A DNA stretch of 64,000 bases from JAWVFM01 sp963823245 (lineage in GTDB: Bacteria > Actinomycetota > Thermoleophilia > Solirubrobacterales > 70-9), in contig CAWGKQ010000010.1 of the NCBI GenBank assembly GCA_963823245.1, positions 186,001 to 250,000 of the forward strand, read 5' to 3'. Positions 33,300-41,990 of the stretch are shown here, one piece after another (the stretch's first letter is position 1; each line of letters opens with the position of its first letter). Under the pieces are notes generated by a model. It searched no databases, was not told the origin of the DNA, and saw nothing but the letters and a program-made list of their open reading frames with translations. The position numbers and the translations under genes were made by a program.

Positions 33300-34842
33300 G
33301 GTGCGCCTCCGTGGCTCCGATCTCGAAATGCCCGTCCACCAGGGTCGCAACGTCGCCTATCGACCAGCGCGCTTGCTCGCCGGGATCGAACCCATCCAGG
33401 CCGCAGGCAAGGAGGGGCCCGAGCGAGTCGCCGGCCGCGAGGCTGCCGTGACTGCCGCCGCCGATGTGCGACGCGCCGCCCCAATCGACGCATTCGTAGC
33501 CCTCGGCGAGCGAGACGAGGAGGTCGCCTGCGTTCGGTGCGCAGAGCGCCGCCCACAGGCGGGCCAACGCGTCGGGGTAGGCGCTCGAGCGGAAGCGGCC
33601 GTCCTCGACCCTGGCGTCGAGCGCGCGCACGTCGCCGTCGAGGTCCCACGCGGCCCCGCGCTCGTCGAGCACGGCTGAGCCGGGCCGGAAGCGAAGCTGG
33701 CGGCCCCCGCGCTCCACCACCGCCTCCGCCGCCTCCGCGGCCGGACGGGCGTCGGCCCGAAGCAGCGGGGCACCGTCGGCGTCGGCGAGCCAGGCGGCGA
33801 CATCTGCCCCCTCCAGGGTCGCCAGCAGGTCCCGGGCTCCCTCGTGGACGCGCCGGCCGTGCGCACCGTCGGCGAGCACGTACACGCCCGCGGCGCGCGC
33901 GCACGGGCTCACCGCCACCTCGGCCTCGGCCTCCCGGTCGGGGGTCGGCCGTAGCACGCGCCAGCGCTCGGCAAACGCCTTGATCAGGTCCAGCTCAGCG
34001 GAGACCTCCGTCTGCGAATGGTCGGCGCAGACGATCACGGCGTGCTCGTCGCAGAATTGCTCGATCCCGCCGCATGCGTCGACGAGCTCGCCCAGGCACG
34101 AGTCGGCACGGGCGATGGACTCGGTGGTCGCAAGCGGGCCGAAGCGGTGCGAGTGATGATCGTTGTCGGGGAGCGAGAAGAGGAGGAAGTCGTAGGCGTC
34201 ATCCCGGGCGAGCTCGCGGCCGACGCAGGCCGTGTAGGGGTCGCGGGTTCCCGGGCGAGCCAGGGTCGGCTTGCACGGGACTCGGCGGCTTGCATAGAGC
34301 TCGCCGTAGAAGAGCTCTTCCGGCCCCCAAACGGCGTGGCGGAAGCTTGCCGCGAGCGCCACGCGTCGCAGGACACCCTCGAGGCCGAGCTCGTGGCGCC
34401 GCCTTCCGCGGTAGATCAGAAATGGCGTGCACGCGGTCCGCACACCGGCATCGGCGAGCCGCTCGAACGTGGTGCTCACCTCGGGCGAGAGGTGAGCCAT
34501 GTTCATGTCGTAGACGATGTCGTAGAGCGTCCGCACGAGCCCGAGGGCGCGAGTCGCCTCGAAGGAGGAGCCGTACTCCACGTAGCGGCGCTCGACGCGG
34601 TGAAACCAGTTGACGCCGCTGATCGCGTGCAGGTCCGGGCGCACGCCGGTCGTGATCTCCGCCGTGGCGACCGGCGTCACCGACGGGAAGCTCGAGACGC
34701 AGTCGTCGACCAGCCGGCCGCGATCCAGAAGCGCCCCCAGGTTGGGCGCGATGCCTTCCGCGACGCACCGTCGGAGCATGTCGGTGCGGAGGGAGTCGAT
34801 GACGACGAGGACGAGCTTGCGGCCGCTCCGGCCGCTGCTCAC
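33271..34842 (-). CDS. Alkaline phosphatase-superfamily phosphodiesterase/nucleotide pyrophosphatase-like
   Basis: About 523 residues. LVLVVIDSLRTDML has the metal-binding Asp, and FPSVTPVATAEITTG holds the Thr/Ser nucleophile, as in type I phosphodiesterases. FSLPDNDHHSHRFGP and VIVCADHSQTEV supply the remaining Asp/His zinc ligands, and HIGGGSHGSL is the last His segment. No signal peptide is visible, so it may be cytosolic despite the family usually being external. GTG 34842 overlaps the upstream stop as GTGA. Substrate unknown; neighbours suggest glycan or phospholipid turnover. Confidence 0.8.
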   Translation of the reverse strand: MSSGRSGRKLVLVVIDSLRTDMLRRCVAEGIAPNLGALLDRGRLVDDCVSSFPSVTPVATAEITTGVRPDLHAISGVNWFHRVERRYVEYGSSFEATRALGLVRTLYDIVYDMNMAHLSPEVSTTFERLADAGVRTACTPFLIYRGRRRHELGLEGVLRRVALAASFRHAVWGPEELFYGELYASRRVPCKPTLARPGTRDPYTACVGRELARDDAYDFLLFSLPDNDHHSHRFGPLATTESIARADSCLGELVDACGGIEQFCDEHAVIVCADHSQTEVSAELDLIKAFAERWRVLRPTPDREAEAEVAVSPCARAAGVYVLADGAHGRRVHEGARDLLATLEGADVAAWLADADGAPLLRADARPAAEAAEAVVERGGRQLRFRPGSAVLDERGAAWDLDGDVRALDARVEDGRFRSSAYPDALARLWAALCAPNAGDLLVSLAEGYECVDWGGASHIGGGSHGSLAAGDSLGPLLACGLDGFDPGEQARWSIGDVATLVDGHFEIGATEAHHGRALASTG

Positions 34843-35279
34843 CGAAGCACCCTCAAGCCCTCGTGCTTCCGCGAGGCCTTGCGGCGACGACCCGCGGCGA
34901 GCACGACGAGCCCCGCGAGCCCGATGAGGCTGAGGGGTCCGAACAGGATCGAGAGTCCGGCGAGGATCAGCGCGAAGATGGCGATGAAGGCCGAGACGGC
35001 GAGCGGCGAGCCGGCCGAGGAGCGAGAGGCAGCGCCCATCGCGACGTCCCGCGCCACGACGTACGCGCCGATGGCGCATGCCGCGCCGGCGAAGTACCCG
35101 GGCCACTCGGCGTGGCCGTTGTCGCCGAGCGAGATCCCGAAGAGGAAGCCGCCCGCGACCGCGGCAGCGACCTCGAGGGCGATTCCGAGTCCATCGGAGC
35201 GTCCCGGGGCGCCGGCGAGGATGCCGGCCGCCAGGGCTAGGCCCAGCCCCTGGCAGGCGGCGACGAACAGTGAGTCCAT
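34839..35279 (-). CDS. Small integral membrane protein (146 aa)
   Basis: Four or five hydrophobic helices: FVAACQGLGLALAAGILAG, ALEVAAAVAGGFLFGISLG, YFAGAACAIGAYVVARDV, AVSAFIAIFALILAGLSIL and LIGLAGLVVLAAG, with a basic C-terminal tail. ATG 35279 is preferred; the frame is open to GTG 35432 but upstream residues look non-membrane and unrelated. No family recognised. It heads the minus-strand run with the phosphodiesterase, gtrA and GT-C-like genes. The 215 nt between it and the divergent aminotransferase show only a CACACT hexamer 7 nt before the latter's start. Confidence 0.6.
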   Translation of the reverse strand: MDSLFVAACQGLGLALAAGILAGAPGRSDGLGIALEVAAAVAGGFLFGISLGDNGHAEWPGYFAGAACAIGAYVVARDVAMGAASRSSAGSPLAVSAFIAIFALILAGLSILFGPLSLIGLAGLVVLAAGRRRKASRKHEGLRVLR

Positions 35280-35494
35280 GAGCCGGCCAAGGCTAGCGAG
35301 CGGCTCGGTTCGGGTCGGGGCTATCCGAAGTGGAGCGCTGGGCGCCGGGTCGAGGCGCTTGCCCGTCGCCGCCGCGTCGAGCTCGGCGGCGGTCCCATGC
35401 ACCGTGAGGAATAGCTTCGCCGGCGCCGACACGTTCGCGGCGAAGGGGGCGCGGGGGTGCGCGGCGGCCAGCCCCGTCGGTCACACTTCGCCCG

Positions 35495-36898
35495 ATGCCC
35501 GAGCCTCAGGACGCTTCCGCACCCCCGGCCCCCGGCCCCCGGCCGACGCGGCGAGCGCACACATCGGCCCGCGACATCGAGCGCTACGCCGCCCTCTTCG
35601 CGGCCCGGACCCGCGTGATGCGCTCCTCCGCGATGCGGGATCTCATGGCGGTGACGGCGCGGCCGGAGGTGATCTCCCTCGCAGGCGGCCTGCCCGACAC
35701 CTCGACGTTCCCGCCCTCGAGCTTCGCCGCGCAGATGACCCGCATCGCCCAGGAGTCCTCGGCGCAGGCGCTCCAGTACGGGCCGACGGAGGGCTTCGAG
35801 AGGACCAAGGAGTGCATCAGGGAGGTCATGGCCGCCGAGGGGATGCACCCTGATCACGAGGACGTCATCGTCACCACGGGGGGCCAGCAGGCGATCGACC
35901 TCGTCGCGAAGACGCTGCTCGACCCAGGCGACCCCGTTATCTGCGAGGCCCCGACCTATCCCGGCGCGGTGCCGGTCTTCTGCAGCTATCAAGCCGAGAC
36001 GATCCAGGTCCCGATCGACGAGGACGGGATGCGGATCGACGCGCTCACCTCAACCCTCGACGCGCTCGATCGCGCCGGGCGCAGGCCCAAGTTCATCTAC
36101 ACGGTGCCGAGCTTTCAGAACCCCGCCGGAGTCACGCTGTCCGCCGAGCGCGGCCGCCGCCTCGTCGAGATCGCCCGCGAGAGGGAGATCCTGATCGTCG
36201 AGGACAACCCCTACGGCCTCCTGCGGTACGAGGGCGACCCGCTCGATCCCCTCTACAAGCTCGACGGCGGCGACTACGTCATCTACCTGGGGACGTTCTC
36301 GAAGATCCTCTCCCCGGGGATTCGCCTCGGCTGGGCCGTGGCCCCGCCGCCCGTGATGGAGAAGATCGTGCTCGGCAAGCAGGCGACCGACCTCTGCACG
36401 TCCACCCTCACCCAGTACTTCGTGGCGGAGTACTTCGCGTCCGAGCGCTGGCAGGCGTACGTGGCGAGCCTGGTCGAGATCTATCGCCGGCGCCGCGACG
36501 CCATGGTCGACGCGCTCGAGCGCCACTTCCCGGCCTCGGCGAGCTGGTCCGTTCCCCAGGGCGGCCTGTTCCTGTGGGCGACGCTGCCCGCCTATATCGA
36601 CACCACGGACCTCCTCGCCAGGGCGCTCCGCGAGAACGTGGCGTTCGTGCCCGGCGCCGCGGCGTTCGTCGACGGGCGTGTCTCGAGCTCCATGCGCCTC
36701 AACTTCTCCGGCTCGACCGAGGAGGAGATCGTCGAGGGGATACGGCGGATCGGCGAGGTCGTGACGGAGCAGGTCGCGCTGTACGAATCGATCACGGGAG
36801 AGTCGAACTCGGCTCATCCGGCAGCGGGTCCGGCCGCCCCCAGACGGGAGGCGGACGATGTGGCCGGAGAGATTCTCCCGTTCAGGCCCACGCCTTGA
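35495..36898 (+). CDS. PLP-dependent aminotransferase, class I/II (2-aminoadipate/LysN-like)
   Basis: A 467-residue aminotransferase. ISLAGGLPD, LQYGPTEGF, VTTGGQQAIDLVAKTLLDPG, YTVPSFQNPAG, VEDNPYGLLRYEG and GTFSKILSPGIRLGW (Schiff-base lysine) appear in order. A 30-residue proline-rich leader and a 40-residue tail extend the usual core. Close relatives act on 2-aminoadipate, aromatic or branched amino acids. Its TGA overlaps the Ddl TTG start, so the two are coupled. Confidence 0.88.
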   Translation: MPEPQDASAPPAPGPRPTRRAHTSARDIERYAALFAARTRVMRSSAMRDLMAVTARPEVISLAGGLPDTSTFPPSSFAAQMTRIAQESSAQALQYGPTEGFERTKECIREVMAAEGMHPDHEDVIVTTGGQQAIDLVAKTLLDPGDPVICEAPTYPGAVPVFCSYQAETIQVPIDEDGMRIDALTSTLDALDRAGRRPKFIYTVPSFQNPAGVTLSAERGRRLVEIAREREILIVEDNPYGLLRYEGDPLDPLYKLDGGDYVIYLGTFSKILSPGIRLGWAVAPPPVMEKIVLGKQATDLCTSTLTQYFVAEYFASERWQAYVASLVEIYRRRRDAMVDALERHFPASASWSVPQGGLFLWATLPAYIDTTDLLARALRENVAFVPGAAAFVDGRVSSSMRLNFSGSTEEEIVEGIRRIGEVVTEQVALYESITGESNSAHPAAGPAAPRREADDVAGEILPFRPTP

Positions 36899-37833
36899 AG
36901 GTCGCCGTGCTCAAGGGGGGACGGTCGCTCGAGCGCCAGGTCTCGATGCACTCCGGCGCCCGGGTCGAGAACGCGCTCGCGAAGCTCGGCCACGAAGCGA
37001 TGCCGGTCGACGTCGGCGCCGACCTCGTGAGGAGGCTGAAGGACACCCGTCCCGACGTCGCGTTCGTAGCGCTCCACGGCGCCGGTGGCGAGGACGGCAC
37101 CGCGCAGGAGCTGCTCGAGATCCTGGGCATTCCGTACACGGGACCGGGCGTTGCGGCATGCGGTCGCTCGGCCGACAAGGTCGGCGCAAAGCACGAGCTT
37201 CGCGCGGCGGGCGTGCCGACGCCCGACTGGGTCGCGTTCAACAACACCGCCTTCCGCGAGCTCGGGGCGGCGGATGCCCTCGAGGAGATCGAGTCGCGGC
37301 TCGGCTTCCCGCTGGTGGTCAAACCGGCCCGCGGCGGGTCCGCCCTCGGCGTGCGCTTCGCCGCCTCTCGGGCTGACGTCCCGGAGGCGCTCCTCGCGGC
37401 GTTCAGCTACGACGACAGGGTCATGCTCGAGCGTCACGTCTCGGGCCGCGAGCTGACGGTCGGTCTCCTCGATGGTCAGCCGCTGCCGATCGTCGAGGTG
37501 ATCCCGAAGGAGGAGGACGAGTACAGCTACGAGGCGCGCTACGAGATTGGCCGTACCGACTACGTATGCCCGGCCGCCCTCGACGAGGCGACCGCGGCGG
37601 CCGCGAGCGACGCGGCCCGCGCGACCTGGGACGAGCTCGGCTGCGAGGGCTTCGCCCGCATCGACGTAATGCTCGGCGATCAGGGCCCGGAGGTGCTCGA
37701 GGTGAACGCCGTCCCGGGCCTCACCGACACGAGCCTCTTCCCGATGGCGACCGAGGCCGCCGGCCTGTCCTTCGAGGAGGCGGTTGAGCGCATCGTCGAG
37801 CTCGCCATGCGGCGGGCCGGCGCGCCCGCCTAG
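36895..37833 (+). CDS. ddl: D-alanine--D-alanine ligase
   Basis: About 312 residues, ATP-grasp fold, joining two D-alanines for peptidoglycan. KVAVLKGGRSLERQVS is the N-terminal block, ALHGAGGEDGTAQELLEILG the next, LVVKPARGGSALGVR the ATP-binding loop, and FARIDVMLGDQGPEVLEVNAVPGLT has the Mg-binding Asp/Glu/Asn. HGAGGEDG carries Ala where most Ddl proteins read HGxxGEDG, which is tolerated. TTG start at 36895 gives the normal N-terminus. It may be one of two ligases in the genome, as it is not in a mur cluster. Confidence 0.88.
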   Translation: MKVAVLKGGRSLERQVSMHSGARVENALAKLGHEAMPVDVGADLVRRLKDTRPDVAFVALHGAGGEDGTAQELLEILGIPYTGPGVAACGRSADKVGAKHELRAAGVPTPDWVAFNNTAFRELGAADALEEIESRLGFPLVVKPARGGSALGVRFAASRADVPEALLAAFSYDDRVMLERHVSGRELTVGLLDGQPLPIVEVIPKEEDEYSYEARYEIGRTDYVCPAALDEATAAAASDAARATWDELGCEGFARIDVMLGDQGPEVLEVNAVPGLTDTSLFPMATEAAGLSFEEAVERIVELAMRRAGAPA

Positions 37834-37838
37834 CAGCG

Positions 37839-38450
37839 TCAGCCGGCCGCGGCGACCATCCGCGTCATCAGCTCGACCGCCTCAGCGGGCTCCAGGCCGT
37901 TCACGCGGACGAGGGACTGCCAGGTCGGAAACGACAGGGCGTGGCCGACGACCCCGGCGACACGGGCTCGCGGGCGGCCCCGTTCGGGACGTCCGCGAAG
38001 GAGAGTCGCGACCGCGCGCTCGAAGTAGGCGGTGAACCGTTCGACCGCTTTCGCCATCGCCGGGACCTTCCCGCGGTCGCGGCCCGTCCGGTCGAACATC
38101 TCCTCGGTCTCGTCGAAGTACGCGTACATCTCGGTGAGGGCTCTTCGTAGGCGGGCATCGGGGTCGCGGACGCTCGCCCACGCCTCAAGGTCGGGCATCG
38201 GGTGACGCGCGTAGAAGTGCGCCGTGCACGCCTCGAACAAGGACTCGTCGGTCGGGAAGTGGCGGTAGACGGTGGCCCGCTGCACCCCCGCCTCCTTCGC
38301 CACTCCGCTCACCGTGGTCCGCGCCGGCCCGACGGTCTGGTGGAGCCTCGCGGTCGCGGCCGCAATCCGCTCACGGGTATCGGCCTCCTGCTCGGCGCGA
38401 AGGCGCTTGCGGTAGGCCCGACCACCTCGCTTCTTGGCTTCGGTAGACAT
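37839..38450 (-). CDS. TetR-family transcriptional regulator
   Basis: 203 residues. The N-terminal HTH (about 20-70) has RERIAAATARLHQ, TTVSGVAKEAGVQRATVYRH and FPTDESLFEAC; the ligand-binding half is all-helical and not alignable by eye. It is divergent from the cupin gene, and a perfect 10-bp palindrome (38461-38470) lies 10 nt from its start and overlaps the cupin -35, so it probably represses both. Confidence 0.85.
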   Translation of the reverse strand: MSTEAKKRGGRAYRKRLRAEQEADTRERIAAATARLHQTVGPARTTVSGVAKEAGVQRATVYRHFPTDESLFEACTAHFYARHPMPDLEAWASVRDPDARLRRALTEMYAYFDETEEMFDRTGRDRGKVPAMAKAVERFTAYFERAVATLLRGRPERGRPRARVAGVVGHALSFPTWQSLVRVNGLEPAEAVELMTRMVAAAG

Positions 38451-38460
38451 CCGTGTCTAA

Positions 38461-38496
38461 TCAATATTGACAGACCGACGGGACCTGTGCTAGGTT
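38461..38496 (+). promoter_or_regulatory. Sigma-70-type promoter with overlapping palindromic operator (tetR-cupin)
   Basis: TTGACA (38467-38472) and TAGGTT (38491-38496) are separated by 18 nt, the clearest vegetative-type promoter in the window, driving the cupin gene with an approximately 36-nt leader. TCAATATTGA (38461-38470) is a perfect palindrome overlapping the -35. This stretch is AT-rich against a 70 percent GC background. Confidence 0.65.
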
Positions 38497-38538
38497 CGCA
38501 ATACAGCCCTGTTCAATGATTTATTCGAAGGAGACCAA

Positions 38539-39090
38539 GTGAGCGACACGGCACGGGCCACCAAGACCTTCAAGCGCTTCAACGCATCACAGGGGCCACG
38601 GATCCTCGGGCCGACCGACGGCAAGGCCGTTGACCTCCAGTCCGTCGGCGTGCGGTTCATGACCTACAGCGAGGAAACGGGAGGTGGGTTCTCCCTCGTC
38701 GAGCACCCGATTCCGCCGAAGACGCTCGTCGCGCCGCTTCACAAGCACTCGCGCGAGGACGAGTACAGCTTCGTCGTCGAGGGCCGGATGGGCGCGCTGC
38801 TGGGCGACGACGTCGTCTACGCGGAGGAGGGCGACCTCGCGTTCAAGCCGCGCGAGCAGTGGCACACGTTCTGGAACCCGGATGACCGCCCGTGCCGGAT
38901 CCTTGAGATCATCTCGCCCGGAGGCTTCGAGCACTACTTCGAGGAGCTCGCGGAGGTGTTCGCCACCGCTTTCTCCCCGGAGCAGATCGGCCAGGTCGGC
39001 GCGTGCTACGGCCTGGAGGCCGACCCGATGAGCATTCCGCGGCTCTGCGAGGAGCACGGACTCGACCACCCGATGCTCCACATGGGCTGA
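38539..39090 (+). CDS. Cupin-domain protein
   Basis: 183 residues. A single cupin barrel with the two metal motifs: LHKHSREDEYSFVVEGRMG (His-His-Glu) and EQWHTFWNPDDRPCRI (His). Family members are dioxygenases, isomerases or binding proteins; the motif is complete, so a metal-dependent enzyme is possible. GTG start with GAAGGAG 5 nt upstream. Controlled by the divergent TetR gene. The 156 nt that follow, up to the bfn stop, show two out-of-frame coding-like scraps (ending ESAAEAA and LIGALAGLARG) but no supportable gene. Confidence 0.8.
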   Translation: MSDTARATKTFKRFNASQGPRILGPTDGKAVDLQSVGVRFMTYSEETGGGFSLVEHPIPPKTLVAPLHKHSREDEYSFVVEGRMGALLGDDVVYAEEGDLAFKPREQWHTFWNPDDRPCRILEIISPGGFEHYFEELAEVFATAFSPEQIGQVGACYGLEADPMSIPRLCEEHGLDHPMLHMG

Positions 39091-39246
39091 CCGAGGGAGT
39101 AGCCTGGACGGCAGGCCGATCGCTTACCCGGGCTCGACGGCATCGCAGCCAGCCCGCCCGAGGACGTGGAGTCGGCCGCCGAGGCGGCCTGATCGGAGCG
39201 CTCGCGGGCCTTGCGCGCGGATCGACGGGCGACGGGCGCCCGCGAG

Positions 39247-39741
39247 CTAGTCGTCCTCGCCGGCGGCGAAGTCCTCGGGGCTCACCTGGTCGAGGAAGTC
39301 CTTGAACTTCTCGACGACCTCCTCGGTGTCCTCGACCTCGTGCTCGAACTCGATCGAGGACTCCTCGATCACGTCGTCGGCCGCGAAGATCGGCGCCGAG
39401 GTCCGTACGGCGAGGGCGATGGCGTCGGAGGGGCGAGAGTCGACGTCGATCGACGACCCGTTGACAGAGATCGTGATCTGCGCGTAGAAGGTGTTGTCGC
39501 GCAGCTCAGTGACGGCGACGCGCTCGCATTTCGCGTCGAGCTGCTCGAGCATCTCCGAGAGCAGGTCGTGCGTCATCGGGCGGGGCGTCGAAGCGCCCTG
39601 AAGCTTCATCAGGATCGCCGCCGCCTCGGGATGACCGATCCAGATCGGCAGGAACCGATTGCCGTCGACAGTCTTCAGCAGCACGATCGGCTGCTTGCCG
39701 ACCATGTCGAAGCTGACGCCGTAGATCTGCATCTGCTGCAC
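39247..39741 (-). CDS. Bifunctional nuclease (BFN/DUF151) family protein
   Basis: 164 residues. The BFN core covers about 5-130: LKTVDGNRFLPIWIGHPEA, RPMTHDLLSEML and SSIDVDSRPSDAIALAVRT, where the SRPSDAIALA segment is the family hallmark. A C-terminal acidic UVR-like tail (VEKFKDFLDQVSPEDF) follows. Plant homologues have RNase/DNase activity; bacterial function is unsettled. GTG start with GGAGGG 8 nt upstream, and a TATAAT -10 at 39788-39783 gives a leader of about 35 nt. Confidence 0.85.
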   Translation of the reverse strand: MQQMQIYGVSFDMVGKQPIVLLKTVDGNRFLPIWIGHPEAAAILMKLQGASTPRPMTHDLLSEMLEQLDAKCERVAVTELRDNTFYAQITISVNGSSIDVDSRPSDAIALAVRTSAPIFAADDVIEESSIEFEHEVEDTEEVVEKFKDFLDQVSPEDFAAGEDD

Positions 39742-39782
39742 GTGCCAAGCCCTCCAGGCCGGTCGCTCAGTGGCCTCGCGCC

Positions 39783-39788
39783 ATTATA
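39783..39788 (-). promoter_or_regulatory. Consensus -10 (TATAAT) of the bfn gene
   Basis: A perfect TATAAT on the minus strand 41 nt before the GTG start. No TTGACA-like -35 is seen in the GC-rich sequence at the expected distance. Confidence 0.5.
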
Positions 39789-39838
39789 GGTTCGGGCCGG
39801 GCCCGGCCCCTCGCCGCCGGTGGTGGAAAAATCAGGCT

Positions 39839-40282
39839 GTGTCCCGCGTTCGCCAGGAGACGTTCATCGAGGCGCCGCGCGAAGTCGTGTGGCGGCTCAT
39901 AGCCGACGTCGAGCACCATCCCGACTGGTGGCCCGACGTCGTCGCGGTCGACTTCGATCAGATCGCGGAGGGCTGCGAGTACCGCGAGGTGTTGAAGGTC
40001 CCGATGGGAAACGCCGAGCGGCAGTTCCGGATCAACGCGTTCGATGACCCCGAGCGCTTCCACATCAAGTGCGTGAATACCGGCGGCTTCGTCGAGATCG
40101 AGCTGACCGCTGCGCAGGACGGGACCTTCGTCCAGGGCGAGGTCGGCATGGAGCCGAAGACCTTCGGGTTCAAGGTCTTCGACGCCGTGGCCGGGCGCCG
40201 CTACTTCACGGCCTGGCTCGAGAAGTCGCTCGAGGCCATGCGCAATGCGGCGGTGAAACGGTCTGCTGACCGGGCGGCCTGA
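39839..40282 (+). CDS. SRPBCC-superfamily (polyketide cyclase/START-like) protein
   Basis: 147 residues. SRVRQETFIEAPREVVWRLI and DVEHHPDWWPDVVAVD are the classic first strand and helix; a C-terminal helix FTAWLEKSLEAMRNAAV closes the ligand cavity. The fold binds hydrophobic ligands; no catalytic residue can be assigned. GTG start at 39839. It is divergent from bfn and convergent with the DUF7144 gene. Confidence 0.75.
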   Translation: MSRVRQETFIEAPREVVWRLIADVEHHPDWWPDVVAVDFDQIAEGCEYREVLKVPMGNAERQFRINAFDDPERFHIKCVNTGGFVEIELTAAQDGTFVQGEVGMEPKTFGFKVFDAVAGRRYFTAWLEKSLEAMRNAAVKRSADRAA

Positions 40283-40288
40283 GGCCCG

Positions 40289-40693
40289 TCAGTCCCAGCT
40301 GGCCTGGGCGTCCCAGCGCACGGTCAGCTGGTAGATGATCGTGACGTCGAGGAGGATCAGGAGGAAGGCCCAAAGCGGGGCCGCCGGGAACCAGACGATC
40401 TGAGAGATCGCATTCACCGACAGGAAGAGGATTCCGGCCCATCGCGCGGCCGTATTGCCGGTGAGCAGGCCGAGACCGGTCAGGGCGATGACCGAACCCA
40501 TGATCAGGTGCACCCAGCCCCACGTCGTGATGTCGGCGATGATCGCGCCGTGGCCACCGACCACGACGACGTTGTCGTTGAGGATGGCGCCGAGGCCCCA
40601 GAGGGCGTCGAGGGAGCCGACGACGAACATGATCACGCCCGCGAAGGCCGCCCATCCGGAGTCGCTCTTTCGCCCTCGATTCGCTGCTTCCAT
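40289..40693 (-). CDS. DUF7144-type four-helix membrane protein
   Basis: 134 residues with four helices: WAAFAGVIMFVVGSLDALWG, TTWGWVHLIMGSVIALTGLG, AARWAGILFLSVNAISQIVW and FLLILLDVTIIYQLTV. The GWVHLIMG and NAISQIVWFPAAPLWAF segments are typical of this actinobacterial family of unknown role, often found near stress genes. AAGGAGAGGG lies just before the ATG. Confidence 0.75.
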   Translation of the reverse strand: MEAANRGRKSDSGWAAFAGVIMFVVGSLDALWGLGAILNDNVVVVGGHGAIIADITTWGWVHLIMGSVIALTGLGLLTGNTAARWAGILFLSVNAISQIVWFPAAPLWAFLLILLDVTIIYQLTVRWDAQASWD

Positions 40694-40784
40694 TTCCCTC
40701 TCCTTGGTTGGCGGGTTGGACCTCGGCTAAGGGACTTCGCCGCCCGGGGCCGGAGCCCTGCGCGCGCGGAGAGGGAGCGGGTTG

Positions 40785-40800
40785 ATGGGCGATCCAGGAC
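40785..40800 (+). repeat. 16-bp direct repeat of the tRNA-Ile 3' end (distal copy, att-like)
   Basis: ATGGGCGATCCAGGAC is identical to 42576-42591, which covers the 3' end of tRNA-Ile including the discriminator. Both copies have the same orientation and bound 1.8 kb of decayed genes. This is the mark left by an element integrated into a tRNA gene. Confidence 0.7.
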
Positions 40801-40811
40801 CACTCCGCCGG

Positions 40812-41899
40812 TCAGCGCGAGCCTTCCGAGTTCAGCCGGCCTACGGCAACGACGGACGAGCTTGCCCTTGGACGCCGAGCTTTCGAGCAGCTCGTGGGCG
40901 TGGCGCGCCTCGGCGAGCGGGAGGCGCTCGGCGACGACAGGGTGAATCCTGCCCCTCACGGAGCAGGTCGATCAGTACGCGGAAGTCCTCCCGGAACCAC
41001 ACTGGGTCCTGGGGCTCTCCGCCCACGGCTCCGGCTCGTCTCGTGGCAGTGTCGCGGTACTTCTGGACGTGGTACGCAGAAACCCGACGGCGGGGCGACA
41101 GCTTGGCCCAGAGCCAGAGGGTCGCGATCGCCGCGTACCAGTTGATCACCGCCGGCCAGTCCTTGCGCCCGTCCGACAGCGTGGAGTAGCGGCCGAACAC
41201 GACGAGCCTTCCGCCGGGGCGCAGCGCGCGGAATGAGCGAAGCGAGATCGGGCCGCCGAGCGAGTCGGACACGATGTCCACGCCGTCGTCGGTCAGCTCA
41301 CGCACCCGAGCCAGGAAGTCCTCGTTGCGATAGTCGATCGCCACCGCGCCGAGCCGCTCGACCTTGGCGCGGTCGCGAGCCGACGCCGTCCCGATGAGAC
41401 GAAGGCCCGTCGCCGCTCCGAGCTCGAGGGTCGCGACGCCGACCCTGCCGGCCGCGCCGTGCACGAGCACCGTCTCCCCGCTCTTTGCCATCGCCGTGCG
41501 ATGAAGGACCTGGTAGGCGGTCATGTACGGAAATAGAAGGCTCAGGACCTCCCCCGGGTCGAGGTCCTTGGGAACGTCGACCGCGCCGGACTCGGGCACG
41601 CAGACGCGATCCGCGTCGGCGCCCCAGACCGTCAGCGCGCCGATCCGATCGCCCACTTTCAGCCTCGAGCAGTCGGGGCCGAGCTCCTCGACGACGCCAA
41701 CGAGCTCGTAGCCGGGCGTGAACGGTGGCTTCGGGGCGCCCGGGAGGTAGGTCCCGGCGCGCAGCTGCGAATCGGTAAACGAGACGCCGGCCGCCAGGAC
41801 CCTGACGCACACCTCGCCCGAACCCGGTCGGGGGTCGTCCTCCTCGACCATCTTCAGGACCTCGGGGCCGCCGAAGTGATCGACGATGACGCGCTTCAT
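40812..41899 (-). CDS. Zinc-less MDR-family quinone oxidoreductase, two frameshifts at the C-terminus
   Basis: About 360 residues if repaired. MKRVIVDHFGGPEVLKMVEE is the quinone oxidoreductase N-terminus; VSFTDSQLRAGTYLP, LVHGAAGRVGVATLELG (NADPH-binding), IDYRNEDF and SDSLGGPISLRSFRALRPGG follow. No structural-zinc cysteines are seen. One extra base at about 40948-40949 and another near 40853 move the coding signal through three frames; repaired, the end reads IHPVVAERLPLAEARHAHEL, then SSASKGKLVVVA and a TGA at 40812. It lies within the tRNA-Ile-bounded segment and may be a pseudogene. Confidence 0.7.
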
Positions 41900-41990
41900 G
41901 TGCTCAGGTCTACGCCGGCCTGACCGCGCATGCATCGGATCAATCCCGCAGCTTCGATCGGTAGAAGGCCGTGCTAACGGAGGGGTTTGA

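Noticed and set aside
34839..35432. 51-residue N-terminal extension of the small membrane protein to GTG 35432
   Set aside because: Extension has no membrane character and no SD; ATG 35279 precedes the first helix directly.
39091..39246. Coding-like scraps after the cupin gene
   Set aside because: Two short frames that would need a shift and lack a start; too weak to call a gene.
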